A DNA stretch of 64,000 nt from JABFSA01 sp963827515 (GTDB taxonomy: Bacteria > Acidobacteriota > Vicinamibacteria > Vicinamibacterales > UBA2999). Position numbers and translations under genes: made by a program. This document shows positions 55,178-63,448 of the stretch, piece by piece. The notes under the pieces are model-generated. The model was not told the origin of the DNA, made no database searches, and was given only the letters and a program-made list of their open reading frames with translations. Numbering within the stretch: the stretch's first letter is position 1; the number at the start of each line of letters is the position of its first letter. The stretch lies in NCBI GenBank assembly GCA_963827515.1, contig CAWHBF010000029.1:186001-250000 (forward strand). The letters run 5' to 3'.

Positions 55178-56983
55178 ATGGAAACCGTCACGCTCACGAT
55201 AGACGGCCGTCCGATCACGGTTCCGAAGGGGCGCACGATACTGCAGGCGTCGATCGAAGCCGGGATCGCCGTCCCCTATTACTGCTATCACCCCGGCATC
55301 AGCATCGACGGTTCCTGCCGCGTCTGCATCGTCAGGATCGAGAAGATGCCCAAGTTGCAGACGGCGTGTTCGACGCTTTGTACGGACGGAATGGTGGTTC
55401 TCACGCAGGTGCCGGAAGTGGTCGAAGCACGCGCCGGCGTGTTCGAGTTCCTGCTTGTCAATCACCCGCTCGACTGCCCGGTGTGCGACAAGGGCGGCGA
55501 GTGTCCCCTCCAGGATTATTCCTATGCCTTCGGTCCGGCCGAGAGCCGCATGGATTTTCCTCGGCGGGTGTTCGACGGAGAGGGCGTGAAAGCCGACGTC
55601 GATTTCGGTCCCACGCTGATGTTGAACCGCAATCGCTGCATCTTGTGCACGCGATGCGTCCGTTTCATGAAGGAGGTCGACGGTGACGCGCAGATCGGCA
55701 TTGTCGATCGCGGTCATGGAAGCGAGATCGCGACGTTCCAGGAGCAGGGCGTCCACTCGCTCCTGTCCGGAAACCTCATGGATGTGTGCCCGGTCGGCGC
55801 CATTCTCACGCGCGACTACCGCTTCAAGAGCCGGCCCTGGGACAACCCGGCCGTGGTGGACACGGTGTGCACCATGTGTTCGAAGGGCTGCAACACCAGC
55901 GCCTGGCTGAAGGGCAAACCCGAGTGGGCGAAGGGTTCCCGTCTGATTCGCATGACGCCGCGGTACAACCCGGACGTCAACGGCTACTGGATGTGCGACA
56001 TCGGCCGGTTCGACTATCACTGGGTCGAAAGCGATGAGCGCCTCCGCCGCCCAATGCTTCGAAACGGCGCAGCGCTCGAGGCCAGCGCCTGGCACGACGT
56101 CCAGCCACGGCTGAGAGATCGCTTGCAGGCGGCGGGGACGACTGGTGCGTCAGCGGTGCAGTTCCTTGTGTCAGCTCATGCCTCCGTCGAGGAATTGTTC
56201 GTGCTCAAGCAACTCCTCGAGGGCCTTCTGGGTGCTGACGGCATGGCGACAGTTACCCTGGCGTGGACTTCCAGCGACAAACCGCAGCCGGCCGGCGCCA
56301 AGCTCAAGGTGTCCAAGGCGAACGCACCCAACATCAATGGCGCCCGTGACCTTGGATTCGCGGTGGGCCTCGGCAACGACGGTGCACCGGACGTGTCTCG
56401 GTTGAGAACGGCTGTCGAAAGCGGACAGGTGAAGGCCGTGTACGTCATTGACCCTGGCCCTGATGGCTCGCTCGGCGACGTCTCCTGGCTCGTAGCCGCC
56501 CGACGGAACGGAACCTTGCCGCTGCTGATCGTGCAGGGCGTCCTCATGACCGAGTTGGCCGGGGCGGCCGACATCGTGCTCCCGGGTGCAGCGTACGTCG
56601 AGAAGGATGCCATCTACACCAACGACCAAGGTCGCCCCCAGGCCGCGTCTCTCGCAGTGGCGCCGCCCGGCGAAGCGATGGAGGACTGTCGCATTCTCGT
56701 GGACCTCGGCCGCTCGTTGGGGCTGGCGTTGACGTTCGAGAACGCTGGCGACGTACGACGAGCGATCGCCGCCGCGATGCCGAACACGCCCTACGCCGAG
56801 GCCGACCGCCAGGTGTTCACACGACCAGTGCCGGCGCGGAACTGGCTCCAGGCCTCGAATCCGTCCGAGCGATGGAAGTGGGATTTCTTGTACCAGGATC
56901 TCCCACCGGTCAAGGGCCACTCGGTCCAGATGGAAGAAGTGCCGACATCGATCGCCTATATCCCGCTGAAGCCCGTTGGATAG
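55178..56983 (+). CDS. NuoG-like NADH dehydrogenase (complex I) subunit G, orphan
   Basis: 601 aa iron-sulfur protein of the NuoG/75-kDa type. The [2Fe-2S] plant-ferredoxin domain has C36, C47, C50 and C64. The His-Cys3 [4Fe-4S] site is NHPLDCPVCDKGGECPLQD (H96, C100, C103, C109). A further [4Fe-4S] site is CILCTRCVRF (C154, C157, C160) with CPVGA C204, and the molybdopterin-oxidoreductase [4Fe-4S] domain begins CTMCSKGCNT (C231, C234, C238). The C-terminal half is a shortened oxidoreductase-like domain. No other nuo gene is present. The CcdA gene starts at the base after its stop. It could be an accessory complex I subunit or part of another NAD-linked dehydrogenase. Confidence 0.9.
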   Translation: METVTLTIDGRPITVPKGRTILQASIEAGIAVPYYCYHPGISIDGSCRVCIVRIEKMPKLQTACSTLCTDGMVVLTQVPEVVEARAGVFEFLLVNHPLDCPVCDKGGECPLQDYSYAFGPAESRMDFPRRVFDGEGVKADVDFGPTLMLNRNRCILCTRCVRFMKEVDGDAQIGIVDRGHGSEIATFQEQGVHSLLSGNLMDVCPVGAILTRDYRFKSRPWDNPAVVDTVCTMCSKGCNTSAWLKGKPEWAKGSRLIRMTPRYNPDVNGYWMCDIGRFDYHWVESDERLRRPMLRNGAALEASAWHDVQPRLRDRLQAAGTTGASAVQFLVSAHASVEELFVLKQLLEGLLGADGMATVTLAWTSSDKPQPAGAKLKVSKANAPNINGARDLGFAVGLGNDGAPDVSRLRTAVESGQVKAVYVIDPGPDGSLGDVSWLVAARRNGTLPLLIVQGVLMTELAGAADIVLPGAAYVEKDAIYTNDQGRPQAASLAVAPPGEAMEDCRILVDLGRSLGLALTFENAGDVRRAIAAAMPNTPYAEADRQVFTRPVPARNWLQASNPSERWKWDFLYQDLPPVKGHSVQMEEVPTSIAYIPLKPVG

Positions 56984-57728
56984 ATGGAAGAGAATGTCAC
57001 GCTGCTCGCGGCGTTTGGGGCGGGCCTGCTGTCATTCATCTCGCCTTGCGTCCTTCCGCTGATTCCCGGGTATCTCTCCTACGTCTCCGGCCTGTCGCTC
57101 GACGATCTTGCGGGCGGGGACGGGCGCGACGACGAGCGTCGCGCAGCCCGACGCCCGCCGCCGCGTGATCGTCGCCTCCCTCGCGTTCATCCTCGGCTTC
57201 TCGCTTGTCTTCGTATCGCTCGGAGCCTCCGCGAGTCTGATCGGCCAATTCCTCATGTCGAGGTTGACGGTCCTTGGCAAGATTGCGGGCGCGATCATCA
57301 TCGTCTTCGGCCTGCACACGATGGGTGTGTTTCGCATCGAATGGCTGTATCAGGACAAGCGGGTCCAATCCAACCGCCGCCCTGCCGGCTTCGTCGGAGC
57401 GACTCTCGTCGGCATTGCGTTCGCGTTCGGATGGACGCCGTGCATTGGACCGATTCTGGCCGGAATTCTCGCCATCGCCGCGGCGCAGGACACGGTAGGC
57501 GACGGCGTCCGGTTGCTACTGGCCTATTCTCTCGGCCTTGGTGTCCCGTTCTTTGCGACCGCGCTTGCGATCAACCGCTTCTTCGCGGCCTTTGCCAAGA
57601 TCCGCCGCTATTACCACGCGATCGAAGTCGTGTCGGGCTCACTGCTGGTAATCATCGGCGTTCTGATCTTCACGAACCGGTTCACGATCATCGCGCAGTG
57701 GCTCACGCCCTATCTACCGGTCTACTGA
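56984..57728 (+). CDS. ccdA: cytochrome c biogenesis protein CcdA-like, one frameshift
   Basis: About 248 aa when repaired, six to seven membrane helices. ATG 56984 abuts the NuoG stop (TAGATG). The opening FGAGLLSFISPCVLPLIPGY holds the first redox Cys and the later segment FAFGWTPCIGPILAGILAIA the second, as in CcdA/DsbD beta domains that carry reductant across the membrane. The frame breaks in the GGGG run at about 57116-57119; dropping one G gives AGGTGATTSVAQPDARRRVI. It probably supplies reducing power for cytochrome c maturation or other periplasmic thiols. Confidence 0.9.
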
Positions 57729-57803
57729 TAGGCCTCTGCTCTTTACGCAGACGTTACATTGACGATACTCGACAGAAACCTGGTCGTCGTACATCGTAAA
57801 CAG

Positions 57804-58931
57804 ATGAACAGGTCACTGCTTTTCGTTCTATTGATCCTGACCCCCTTCCAGAGCGTCTTTGCGCAGACAACGACGACTCCGTGGTACGAGCGGATCCGAT
57901 TCGGCGGAGACTTCCGGTCGCGTTACGAAGGGTTCTATCAGGACGACGTCGAAACCCGTCACCGCGCGCGCCTCCGCCTGCGAGTGCGGTTGGACACCGA
58001 CATCAACGAGGATGCGCGGCTTCACGTGCAGATCGCGAGCGGTGACCCCGGCACACCCGTTTCGACGAACCAGACCTTCACGGAGTTCTTTCAGCCGAAG
58101 CCCATCAGTCTGGACCGCGCATACCTCGCGTACAACCCGAAGGCAGCCCCGGCGGTGACCCTTGGCATCGGCAAGTTCAATGCCCCTCAAACGGCAACAC
58201 AGATGGTGTTCGACGAGGACCTGAACTTCGAAGGCGGCTGGGAACAGGTGTCCTGGGAAGCGCGCGAGGGCCTGGCGATCTCACTCGTGGGGCTCCAGGT
58301 GGCGATCAATGAGCGTTCTGCCTCGGAGGATTCGTACATGCTGGGCGGCGCAGGCAAAGTGAGCCTCGGATTCGGCCGGCACAGCCTGATCCTGTCGGCC
58401 GCGAACTATGCCTGGGGCAACGAGGACCAGATCGCCGTGGCAAGTGCCGGCGGACCACTCGAGAGCATCCTGACCAATCTTGTCCGGCGTGGCCCTGGCG
58501 GCAATGTCATCGGATACGCATCCCAGTTCAACGTCGTCGACGTCATCGGGGAGACGACGTTCCGTACCGGCAACGCTCAGTATCCGCTCCGACTGCTTGC
58601 GGAGTTCGCCAGAAACACGGGAGCGTCCACCGATCGCGATTCCGGACTCTGGTTCGAAGCGGAGTACGGCGCGCCCCGCGTGACCGGCACGTGGGGCGCG
58701 GGTTACACGTATGGGTGGTCAGAACAGGACGTCACGCCGTCGGCTTTTGTCCACAGCGATCTTCCAGGCACGAACATTCGCGCGCACATTCTCGAGCACT
58801 CGTACGTCCTGAAGACCGGCCTGAGTCTCGACACCACGCTGCATCTCTCCAAGCGGCTGTTCCTGGAGAGACCGACCGACCCCAACACGTGGCTCGTGCG
58901 CCTCCATCTGGGGGCCGTCGTTCGGTTCTGA
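57804..58931 (+). CDS. putative outer-membrane porin
   Basis: 375 aa from ATG 57804. The signal (RSLLFVLLILTPFQSVFAQ) is followed by a beta-barrel-type protein with alternating hydrophobic strands and aromatic girdles (IRFGGDFRSRYEGFYQDDVE, ARLRLRVRLDTDINEDARLH, ITETTFRTGNAQYP-like strands, terminal WLVRLHLGAVVRF). The final Phe fits BAM-dependent outer-membrane insertion. The nearest family is a putative porin of anaerobes and Acidobacteria. It is the first of a run of three plus-strand genes with envelope features. Confidence 0.82.
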   Translation: MNRSLLFVLLILTPFQSVFAQTTTTPWYERIRFGGDFRSRYEGFYQDDVETRHRARLRLRVRLDTDINEDARLHVQIASGDPGTPVSTNQTFTEFFQPKPISLDRAYLAYNPKAAPAVTLGIGKFNAPQTATQMVFDEDLNFEGGWEQVSWEAREGLAISLVGLQVAINERSASEDSYMLGGAGKVSLGFGRHSLILSAANYAWGNEDQIAVASAGGPLESILTNLVRRGPGGNVIGYASQFNVVDVIGETTFRTGNAQYPLRLLAEFARNTGASTDRDSGLWFEAEYGAPRVTGTWGAGYTYGWSEQDVTPSAFVHSDLPGTNIRAHILEHSYVLKTGLSLDTTLHLSKRLFLERPTDPNTWLVRLHLGAVVRF

Positions 58932-58974
58932 AAGGCGCAAGGCCACGAGCGGCGGTGCTATCCTGAGTCCCGGG

Positions 58975-59841
58975 ATGCAAAAGCGGGTCGCGCGTTTCAC
59001 CGTCCTCTCGCTGCTCCTGGCCGGTCTGATCGCGGCGTCCTTCGTTCTCGTCACGATCGAGCGTCGTTCGATCTCGAGCGTCACCGTGGCCACTCAGGAG
59101 CTCGATGACGTTGCGCGGGCATATCTCTGGACCGAGCTCGACGAGGTTGCTCGCGTGCGGTGGATCGCGCTCGGCGTGATCGCGGCGATCATGGTGGTAG
59201 GCCTCTTCGCGCTCGCGCCGATTTCCCAGCTTCCGCCAGTCCCCGATCCGGCGGTTGCCTTCTCACCAACGATTGCGATCCCTCCGACCGAATCCGCGCC
59301 GGAACTTCCTCCGGCGCCGCAGCCGCGTCGCAGCCCCGATCTGACATCCGTGGCCCTCCTCTGTACGGAGCTCTCCAGGGTAGCAACGACCGATTCTCTG
59401 CCCGCCTTGTTGGGCCGTTCGGCTGCCGCACTTGATGCCTCCGGGCTGATCCTGTGGGTAGGGGCCGGCGATCGACTGTTGCCCGTGTTGGCACACGGTT
59501 ACCCGCCGGACACTATCTCCCGTCTTGCCACGGTGGCACGCGCTGATGACAACGCTGCCGCCACTGCCTGGCGAACGGGTGAACGTGTGATCGTGAGCAG
59601 CACGCACGACTCGGCAGCTGCGATCGTGATCCCCGTGTTGGGGATTGATACCTGCCTCGGCGTGCTCGCGTTCGAAGTGCCCGACGGCCGCGAGCATGAT
59701 GCCGCCACCCACGCCGTAGCCGCCATTATTGCCGCGCAACTGGCGACGATTGTTGCGACACCTTCGACCGAAAGGGCAACCGTGCCTGGGGAGAGCGGGC
59801 CCGTCGAACCAGAGCACGAATCACGCGTCCAGTCGGCCTAG
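58975..59841 (+). CDS. membrane-anchored GAF-domain protein
   Basis: 288 aa. There are two N-terminal helices, at about 7-27 (ARFTVLSLLLAGLIAASFVL) and about 62-82 (WIALGVIAAIMVVGLFALAP), with about 30 extracytoplasmic residues between. A Pro-rich linker precedes a GAF-like domain at about 125-265 (ALLGRSAAALDASGLILWVG, LLPVLAHGYPPDTISRLAT, AAIVIPVLGIDTCLGVLAFE). GAF domains bind small ligands or partners. No kinase or cyclase output is attached. It may be a sensor partnering the GAF/SpoIIE phosphatase or the histidine kinase encoded nearby, which is an inference. Confidence 0.82.
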   Translation: MQKRVARFTVLSLLLAGLIAASFVLVTIERRSISSVTVATQELDDVARAYLWTELDEVARVRWIALGVIAAIMVVGLFALAPISQLPPVPDPAVAFSPTIAIPPTESAPELPPAPQPRRSPDLTSVALLCTELSRVATTDSLPALLGRSAAALDASGLILWVGAGDRLLPVLAHGYPPDTISRLATVARADDNAAATAWRTGERVIVSSTHDSAAAIVIPVLGIDTCLGVLAFEVPDGREHDAATHAVAAIIAAQLATIVATPSTERATVPGESGPVEPEHESRVQSA

Positions 59842-59852
59842 GCCGCCGGCCA

Positions 59853-59920
59853 GCGATGCGCTGCCTACGAAACTACAGGCTTCAGGGCTCCGAGCCGACA
59901 CGCAGGAGCAGGCAGATCGC
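59853..59920 (+). promoter_or_regulatory. possible structured 5' leader
   Basis: A closing helix pairs GCGAT (59853-59857) with ATCGC (59916-59920) and CTGCCT (59861-59866) with AGGCAG (59910-59915), leaving a 3-nt GCG bulge on the 5' side. Inside, a short hairpin GGCT/AGCC sits at 59886-59896 within an unpaired ACGAAACTACAGG-type core. It ends 28 bp before the TPR-protein ATG. I do not recognise a known riboswitch class. Confidence 0.35.
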
Positions 59921-59948
59921 TCCGTGGACTCGTAGAGGTGTCTTTTTG

Positions 59949-61172
59949 ATGTTCTTCCCATTTTTTCTCGCCACCATGCTCGCGCTCAATCCCTCCGTCG
60001 AAGAGACCCAAGCATCGTCGGTTCTGACGCACACGGAAGCGGTTCAGGTTGCCAACGAGGGACGGGATGCCGAGGCTCTGGCCGCCTTCCAACGGCTGGC
60101 CGCGATGAATCCTGCGGATCACGCTGCTCGCCTGTGGATCGCGCGCCTGCATGTCCGAATGGGCCATCAGTCTCTGGCCGAACCGGTGTACCGCAGTGTC
60201 CTTCTCGAAGACCCGGCCAACGTGGAGGCGATGGCAGGCGTTGCGGCAGCTCTGATCGCACGCGATGAGCCGGCGTTGGCGCTCGAAATCCTGGAGCCAG
60301 CGGCGAAACTCGCGCCCGACAACGACGAAGTTCTGGCGCTCCTGGGTCGCGCGCACGAGCAGTCAGGGCGATCAACCGACTCTGTGGCCTACTTCGAGCG
60401 GGCCGTGGGCGCAGCGCAGACCCCACAACACCGGCAAGCGCTCGAGCGTGCACGGCTCGCGTACCTGAACCGCATCGAGATTCGCGGAGCGAACGAACAG
60501 TTCGACGGCACGACGCCAGACACCAACGGTGGTGATGTCGTGCTGAACATCCGCGTCTCTGATGCACTCCGGGTTATTGGCAGGGGCCAGGTCCAGCGAA
60601 AGTTCGCGCTCACCGAAGAGCGCGGGGGTGGAGGGCTCGAGTGGCGCATGAAGCCTGCAACGATCCTGCGTGGTCAGGTGCTCATCGGGCCGGACAACCA
60701 GGTGATGCCAGAGGGTGATTTCCTCGGAGAGGTGGAGCACACGGTCAGGGGCGTCACCTGGACGGGGACGCTGCGCCACTTCACCTTCGACGGGACGAAC
60801 ACAACATTCATTTCGCCTGCGGTGGAGTGGATGGCTACCGATCGCCTGTCGGTAGCGTTGCGCTACGCGCTGTCCTTGACTGACACCGATTCGATCACGT
60901 CAATGGAGGTCGGCCACAGCCTTCACGTCCGACCAATCTACCGGATCAATCCTCAGGTATGGATCCAGGGGGCCTATGCGGCCGGCGTCGAGGATTTCGA
61001 GAATTTCTCGATCGACCGGGTTGGCGACTTCCGGGCGCAGACACTCTCGGGCGGGATTCGCTTCAACCTGCCCATACTGACCGCGATCATCGCAAACTAT
61101 GAGCGCCAGTTCTGGCGCAGCGACGACGTCGACGTCGGGCGCGTTACGCTGTCTCTCCAACAGCGCTTCTAG
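59949..61172 (+). CDS. TPR protein with C-terminal YaiO-like outer-membrane barrel
   Basis: 407 aa from ATG 59949, chosen because it gives a signal peptide (FFPFFLATMLALNPSVEETQ) and follows a GAGGTG ribosome-binding site; an upstream in-frame ATG (59856) falls in the structured leader. Residues about 30-170 form four TPR units (EAVQVANEGRDAEALAAFQR, DHAARLWIARLHVRMGHQSL). Residues about 185-407 are beta-rich, ending GRVTLSLQQRF, as in YaiO-type barrels linked to exopolysaccharide or surface assembly. Its stop shares a CTAG palindrome with the convergent phosphatase stop. Confidence 0.82.
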   Translation: MFFPFFLATMLALNPSVEETQASSVLTHTEAVQVANEGRDAEALAAFQRLAAMNPADHAARLWIARLHVRMGHQSLAEPVYRSVLLEDPANVEAMAGVAAALIARDEPALALEILEPAAKLAPDNDEVLALLGRAHEQSGRSTDSVAYFERAVGAAQTPQHRQALERARLAYLNRIEIRGANEQFDGTTPDTNGGDVVLNIRVSDALRVIGRGQVQRKFALTEERGGGGLEWRMKPATILRGQVLIGPDNQVMPEGDFLGEVEHTVRGVTWTGTLRHFTFDGTNTTFISPAVEWMATDRLSVALRYALSLTDTDSITSMEVGHSLHVRPIYRINPQVWIQGAYAAGVEDFENFSIDRVGDFRAQTLSGGIRFNLPILTAIIANYERQFWRSDDVDVGRVTLSLQQRF

Positions 61173-62938
61173 GCCCGGGTAATCTTCACAACCACCGCGG
61201 TCATGTCGTCGTCCTGTGACGAGAGGCCGCGAAAAGCGACGGTCGCCTCGAAGATCGCCGTGACGATCTCGCGCGCTGAAGCCTTCTGGTGCGCGCGGAT
61301 CACCTCGCAGACGCGTTGTGTTCCAAACTCGGCCTTCTGCTCGTTCTGCGTCTCGAAGATACCGTCGGTGCAGAAGACGAAAACGTCTCCCACTCGGAGC
61401 GGGAGCGTGATCTCGTCGTACGTAATGCCGGGGAACGAACCGAGGGGCACGCCGGGCAGCTCAACCTGACTGCAGTCGTCCTCCGAACACCGGATCGGAT
61501 ACGGCAATCCGGAATTGGACAGCGTGAGCTCGCGTCGTGTGAAATCGAAAAGGGCGTAACAGAGGGTGCAGTAGTACTCCTCGAGCTGCCGTTCGTGGAG
61601 GATGCTGTTCATCGACTGCAACACCCCCGCGACACTGAACCGTTCGGGCGTGTATCGGCGGCGCAGTGTCCGGGACCGCACGAGTTCGGCGGCGAACGCT
61701 CCATACAGTGCAGCGGGAGCGCCTTTGCCCGACACGTCGCCCACGGCCACCACGAGCGTGTCCTTCGCCGGCACAAGGAAGTCGTGCAGATCTCCTCCGA
61801 GTTCACGCGCGGGTTCGAAGCGGCCGGCCACCTCGGCGTGGCGCAGCGCAGGCAGATCCGCCGGCATCAACGCAAGCTGGACGCGCTGTGCGAATCTCAA
61901 CTCCTTGTCGATCCGCTCCTCTCGACGCCGTAATTCCTCGTAGAGGCGCGCGTTCTCGACGGCCACTGCCGCCTGGCTCGCGAGCAGCGTGAGCAGCTCC
62001 ATGTGCTCCTTCGTAAAGGCGTTGAGCTCAGGACTCTCCAGGTCGAACACGCCGATGCAGCGATCCTTGATGAGCATCGGAATGACGAGTTCGGATCGGG
62101 CGTCGGGGACGAGATGGAGGTACCGCGCATCCTGCGATACGTCGGCGACAAGCACCGGCTCCTTGTGCAGCGCTGCCCAGCCAACCAGACCTTCCCCGAG
62201 CTTGACGCTCTTCGAGGTGGCATCCTCGCCGTACCGGACGGCGAACTTCATGTCCAGCATCTGCGTGGTCTCATTGAGAAGCAGAATGCCAAAGGTGCGG
62301 TAGTCGATCAGCCGCTTGGTCAGACTGGCGATCCGCGTCAGCAGGACGTCGAGGTCGAGAATGGACGACATCTCCCGCCCAATCTCGGCGAGGGTCTCCA
62401 GGGTATCGACATACTGGCGCTCTGACTTGAAGAGGCGGGCGTTCTCAATCGCGACGGCGACGTGAGCACCGAACTGCCGCAGCAGCGCTTCGTCCTGCGG
62501 CGTGAACGCGCCGGCGGTCTCATTCAGCAGATTCAGTGCGCCGATGACTTTCCCCTTGCGCCGCATCGGGACCGCGAGCTGCGACAGCATGTTCCTCAGC
62601 GGCCCAAGGTAGCGCGGCTCGAGCCGGATGTCGTTCACGAGAATCGGGCGCCCCTCCTCGACCGCGGCGCCCACGACCCCCTGGCCCACCCGCAAGCGCT
62701 GGGTGGAGGTCACCCCTTCCGGATAACCGACGGCGTAGGCGATACGAAGCTCTTGACGCGCCTCGTCGAGCAGATACACCGAGAACGCGTTGAACCGGGT
62801 CAGCCGGGCGATGAGTTGGGGAATCTTCGCGAGGAGCTCCTCGAGATCGAGCACCGACATCACTTCCCGCCCCAGGTCGAACAGGGTGGAGAGTAATTCT
62901 GTGTCTGAGGGTGGACGCACGGGGGGATGGGCGCTCAT
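61169..62938 (-). CDS. GAF-domain SpoIIE-type (PP2C) serine phosphatase
   Basis: 589 aa. Two GAF domains at about 15-180 and 190-340 (FNAFSVYLLDEARQELRIAY, LIDYRTFGILLLNETTQMLD) are followed by a coiled segment (EELRRREERIDKELRFAQRV) and a PP2C/RsbU-like phosphatase. Metal-binding motifs are GGDLHDFLVPAKDTLVVAVG, GDVSGKGAPAALYGAF, FCTDGIFETQNEQKAEFG and the final SQDDDMTAVVVK. Such enzymes dephosphorylate anti-sigma-factor antagonists in partner-switching stress signalling. No RsbW/RsbV partner is in the window. The 37-bp divergent gap to fabZ must hold both start regions. Confidence 0.94.
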   Translation of the reverse strand: MSAHPPVRPPSDTELLSTLFDLGREVMSVLDLEELLAKIPQLIARLTRFNAFSVYLLDEARQELRIAYAVGYPEGVTSTQRLRVGQGVVGAAVEEGRPILVNDIRLEPRYLGPLRNMLSQLAVPMRRKGKVIGALNLLNETAGAFTPQDEALLRQFGAHVAVAIENARLFKSERQYVDTLETLAEIGREMSSILDLDVLLTRIASLTKRLIDYRTFGILLLNETTQMLDMKFAVRYGEDATSKSVKLGEGLVGWAALHKEPVLVADVSQDARYLHLVPDARSELVIPMLIKDRCIGVFDLESPELNAFTKEHMELLTLLASQAAVAVENARLYEELRRREERIDKELRFAQRVQLALMPADLPALRHAEVAGRFEPARELGGDLHDFLVPAKDTLVVAVGDVSGKGAPAALYGAFAAELVRSRTLRRRYTPERFSVAGVLQSMNSILHERQLEEYYCTLCYALFDFTRRELTLSNSGLPYPIRCSEDDCSQVELPGVPLGSFPGITYDEITLPLRVGDVFVFCTDGIFETQNEQKAEFGTQRVCEVIRAHQKASAREIVTAIFEATVAFRGLSSQDDDMTAVVVKITRA

Positions 62939-62975
62939 GGGCGTTCGAGATGGACGGATTATACTGGACGCTCCG

Positions 62976-63437
62976 ATGGACGCACTGACCCTTCCGCTCG
63001 ACTACAGCGTCATCGAGCGCATCTTGCCACACCGCTACCCGTTCCTGCTCGTGGACCGCATCACCGAGCTGGAACACGACAAGCGTATCGTCGGCATCAA
63101 GAACATTTCACGGAACGAACGGTGCCTGTCGCACCAGCCGGGCGAACCCCCCGCCCTCCCGCCGACGATTCTCACGGAAGCGATCGCTCAGGTCGGCGCG
63201 ATTCTGATTCTGTCGAAGCCGGAGAACCGTGAAAAGCTCATCTTCCTGATGGGGATCGAGCGCGTTCGCTACCGCCAGCCCGCTCGCCCGGGAGACGTCG
63301 TGGAGATCGAGGCGCGCGTGAAGCGGCTCCGCAGTCGTGTCGGTCAGCTCGACGGCTTCGCCCGCGTCAACGGTCGGATCATCGTCGGCGGGACCATGAC
63401 CTTCGCGCTCGGTCCTCGGGGCGGCGGCTCAGAGTAA
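62976..63437 (+). CDS. fabZ: 3-hydroxyacyl-ACP dehydratase, FabZ-type
   Basis: 153 aa hot-dog fold protein. It shows IERILPHRYPFLLVDRITEL, VGIKNISRNERCLSHQPGEP and TILTEAIAQVGAILILS. The catalytic His (in SHQPGEP) and Glu (in LTEAIAQ) of FabZ are kept. The usual loop HFPGxPxxPGV is altered to HQPGEPPALPPT, so the substrate range may differ. It would dehydrate beta-hydroxyacyl-ACP in fatty-acid synthesis. It starts at ATG 62976 and is followed 11 bp later by the histidine kinase gene. Confidence 0.9.
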   Translation: MDALTLPLDYSVIERILPHRYPFLLVDRITELEHDKRIVGIKNISRNERCLSHQPGEPPALPPTILTEAIAQVGAILILSKPENREKLIFLMGIERVRYRQPARPGDVVEIEARVKRLRSRVGQLDGFARVNGRIIVGGTMTFALGPRGGGSE

Positions 63438-63448
63438 GGACGACACAG

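Noticed and set aside
12739..57728. Programmed ribosomal frameshifting as the cause of the breaks
   Set aside because: The break sites show no shared slippery motif and occur in unrelated genes; insertion-type sequencing error is simpler.
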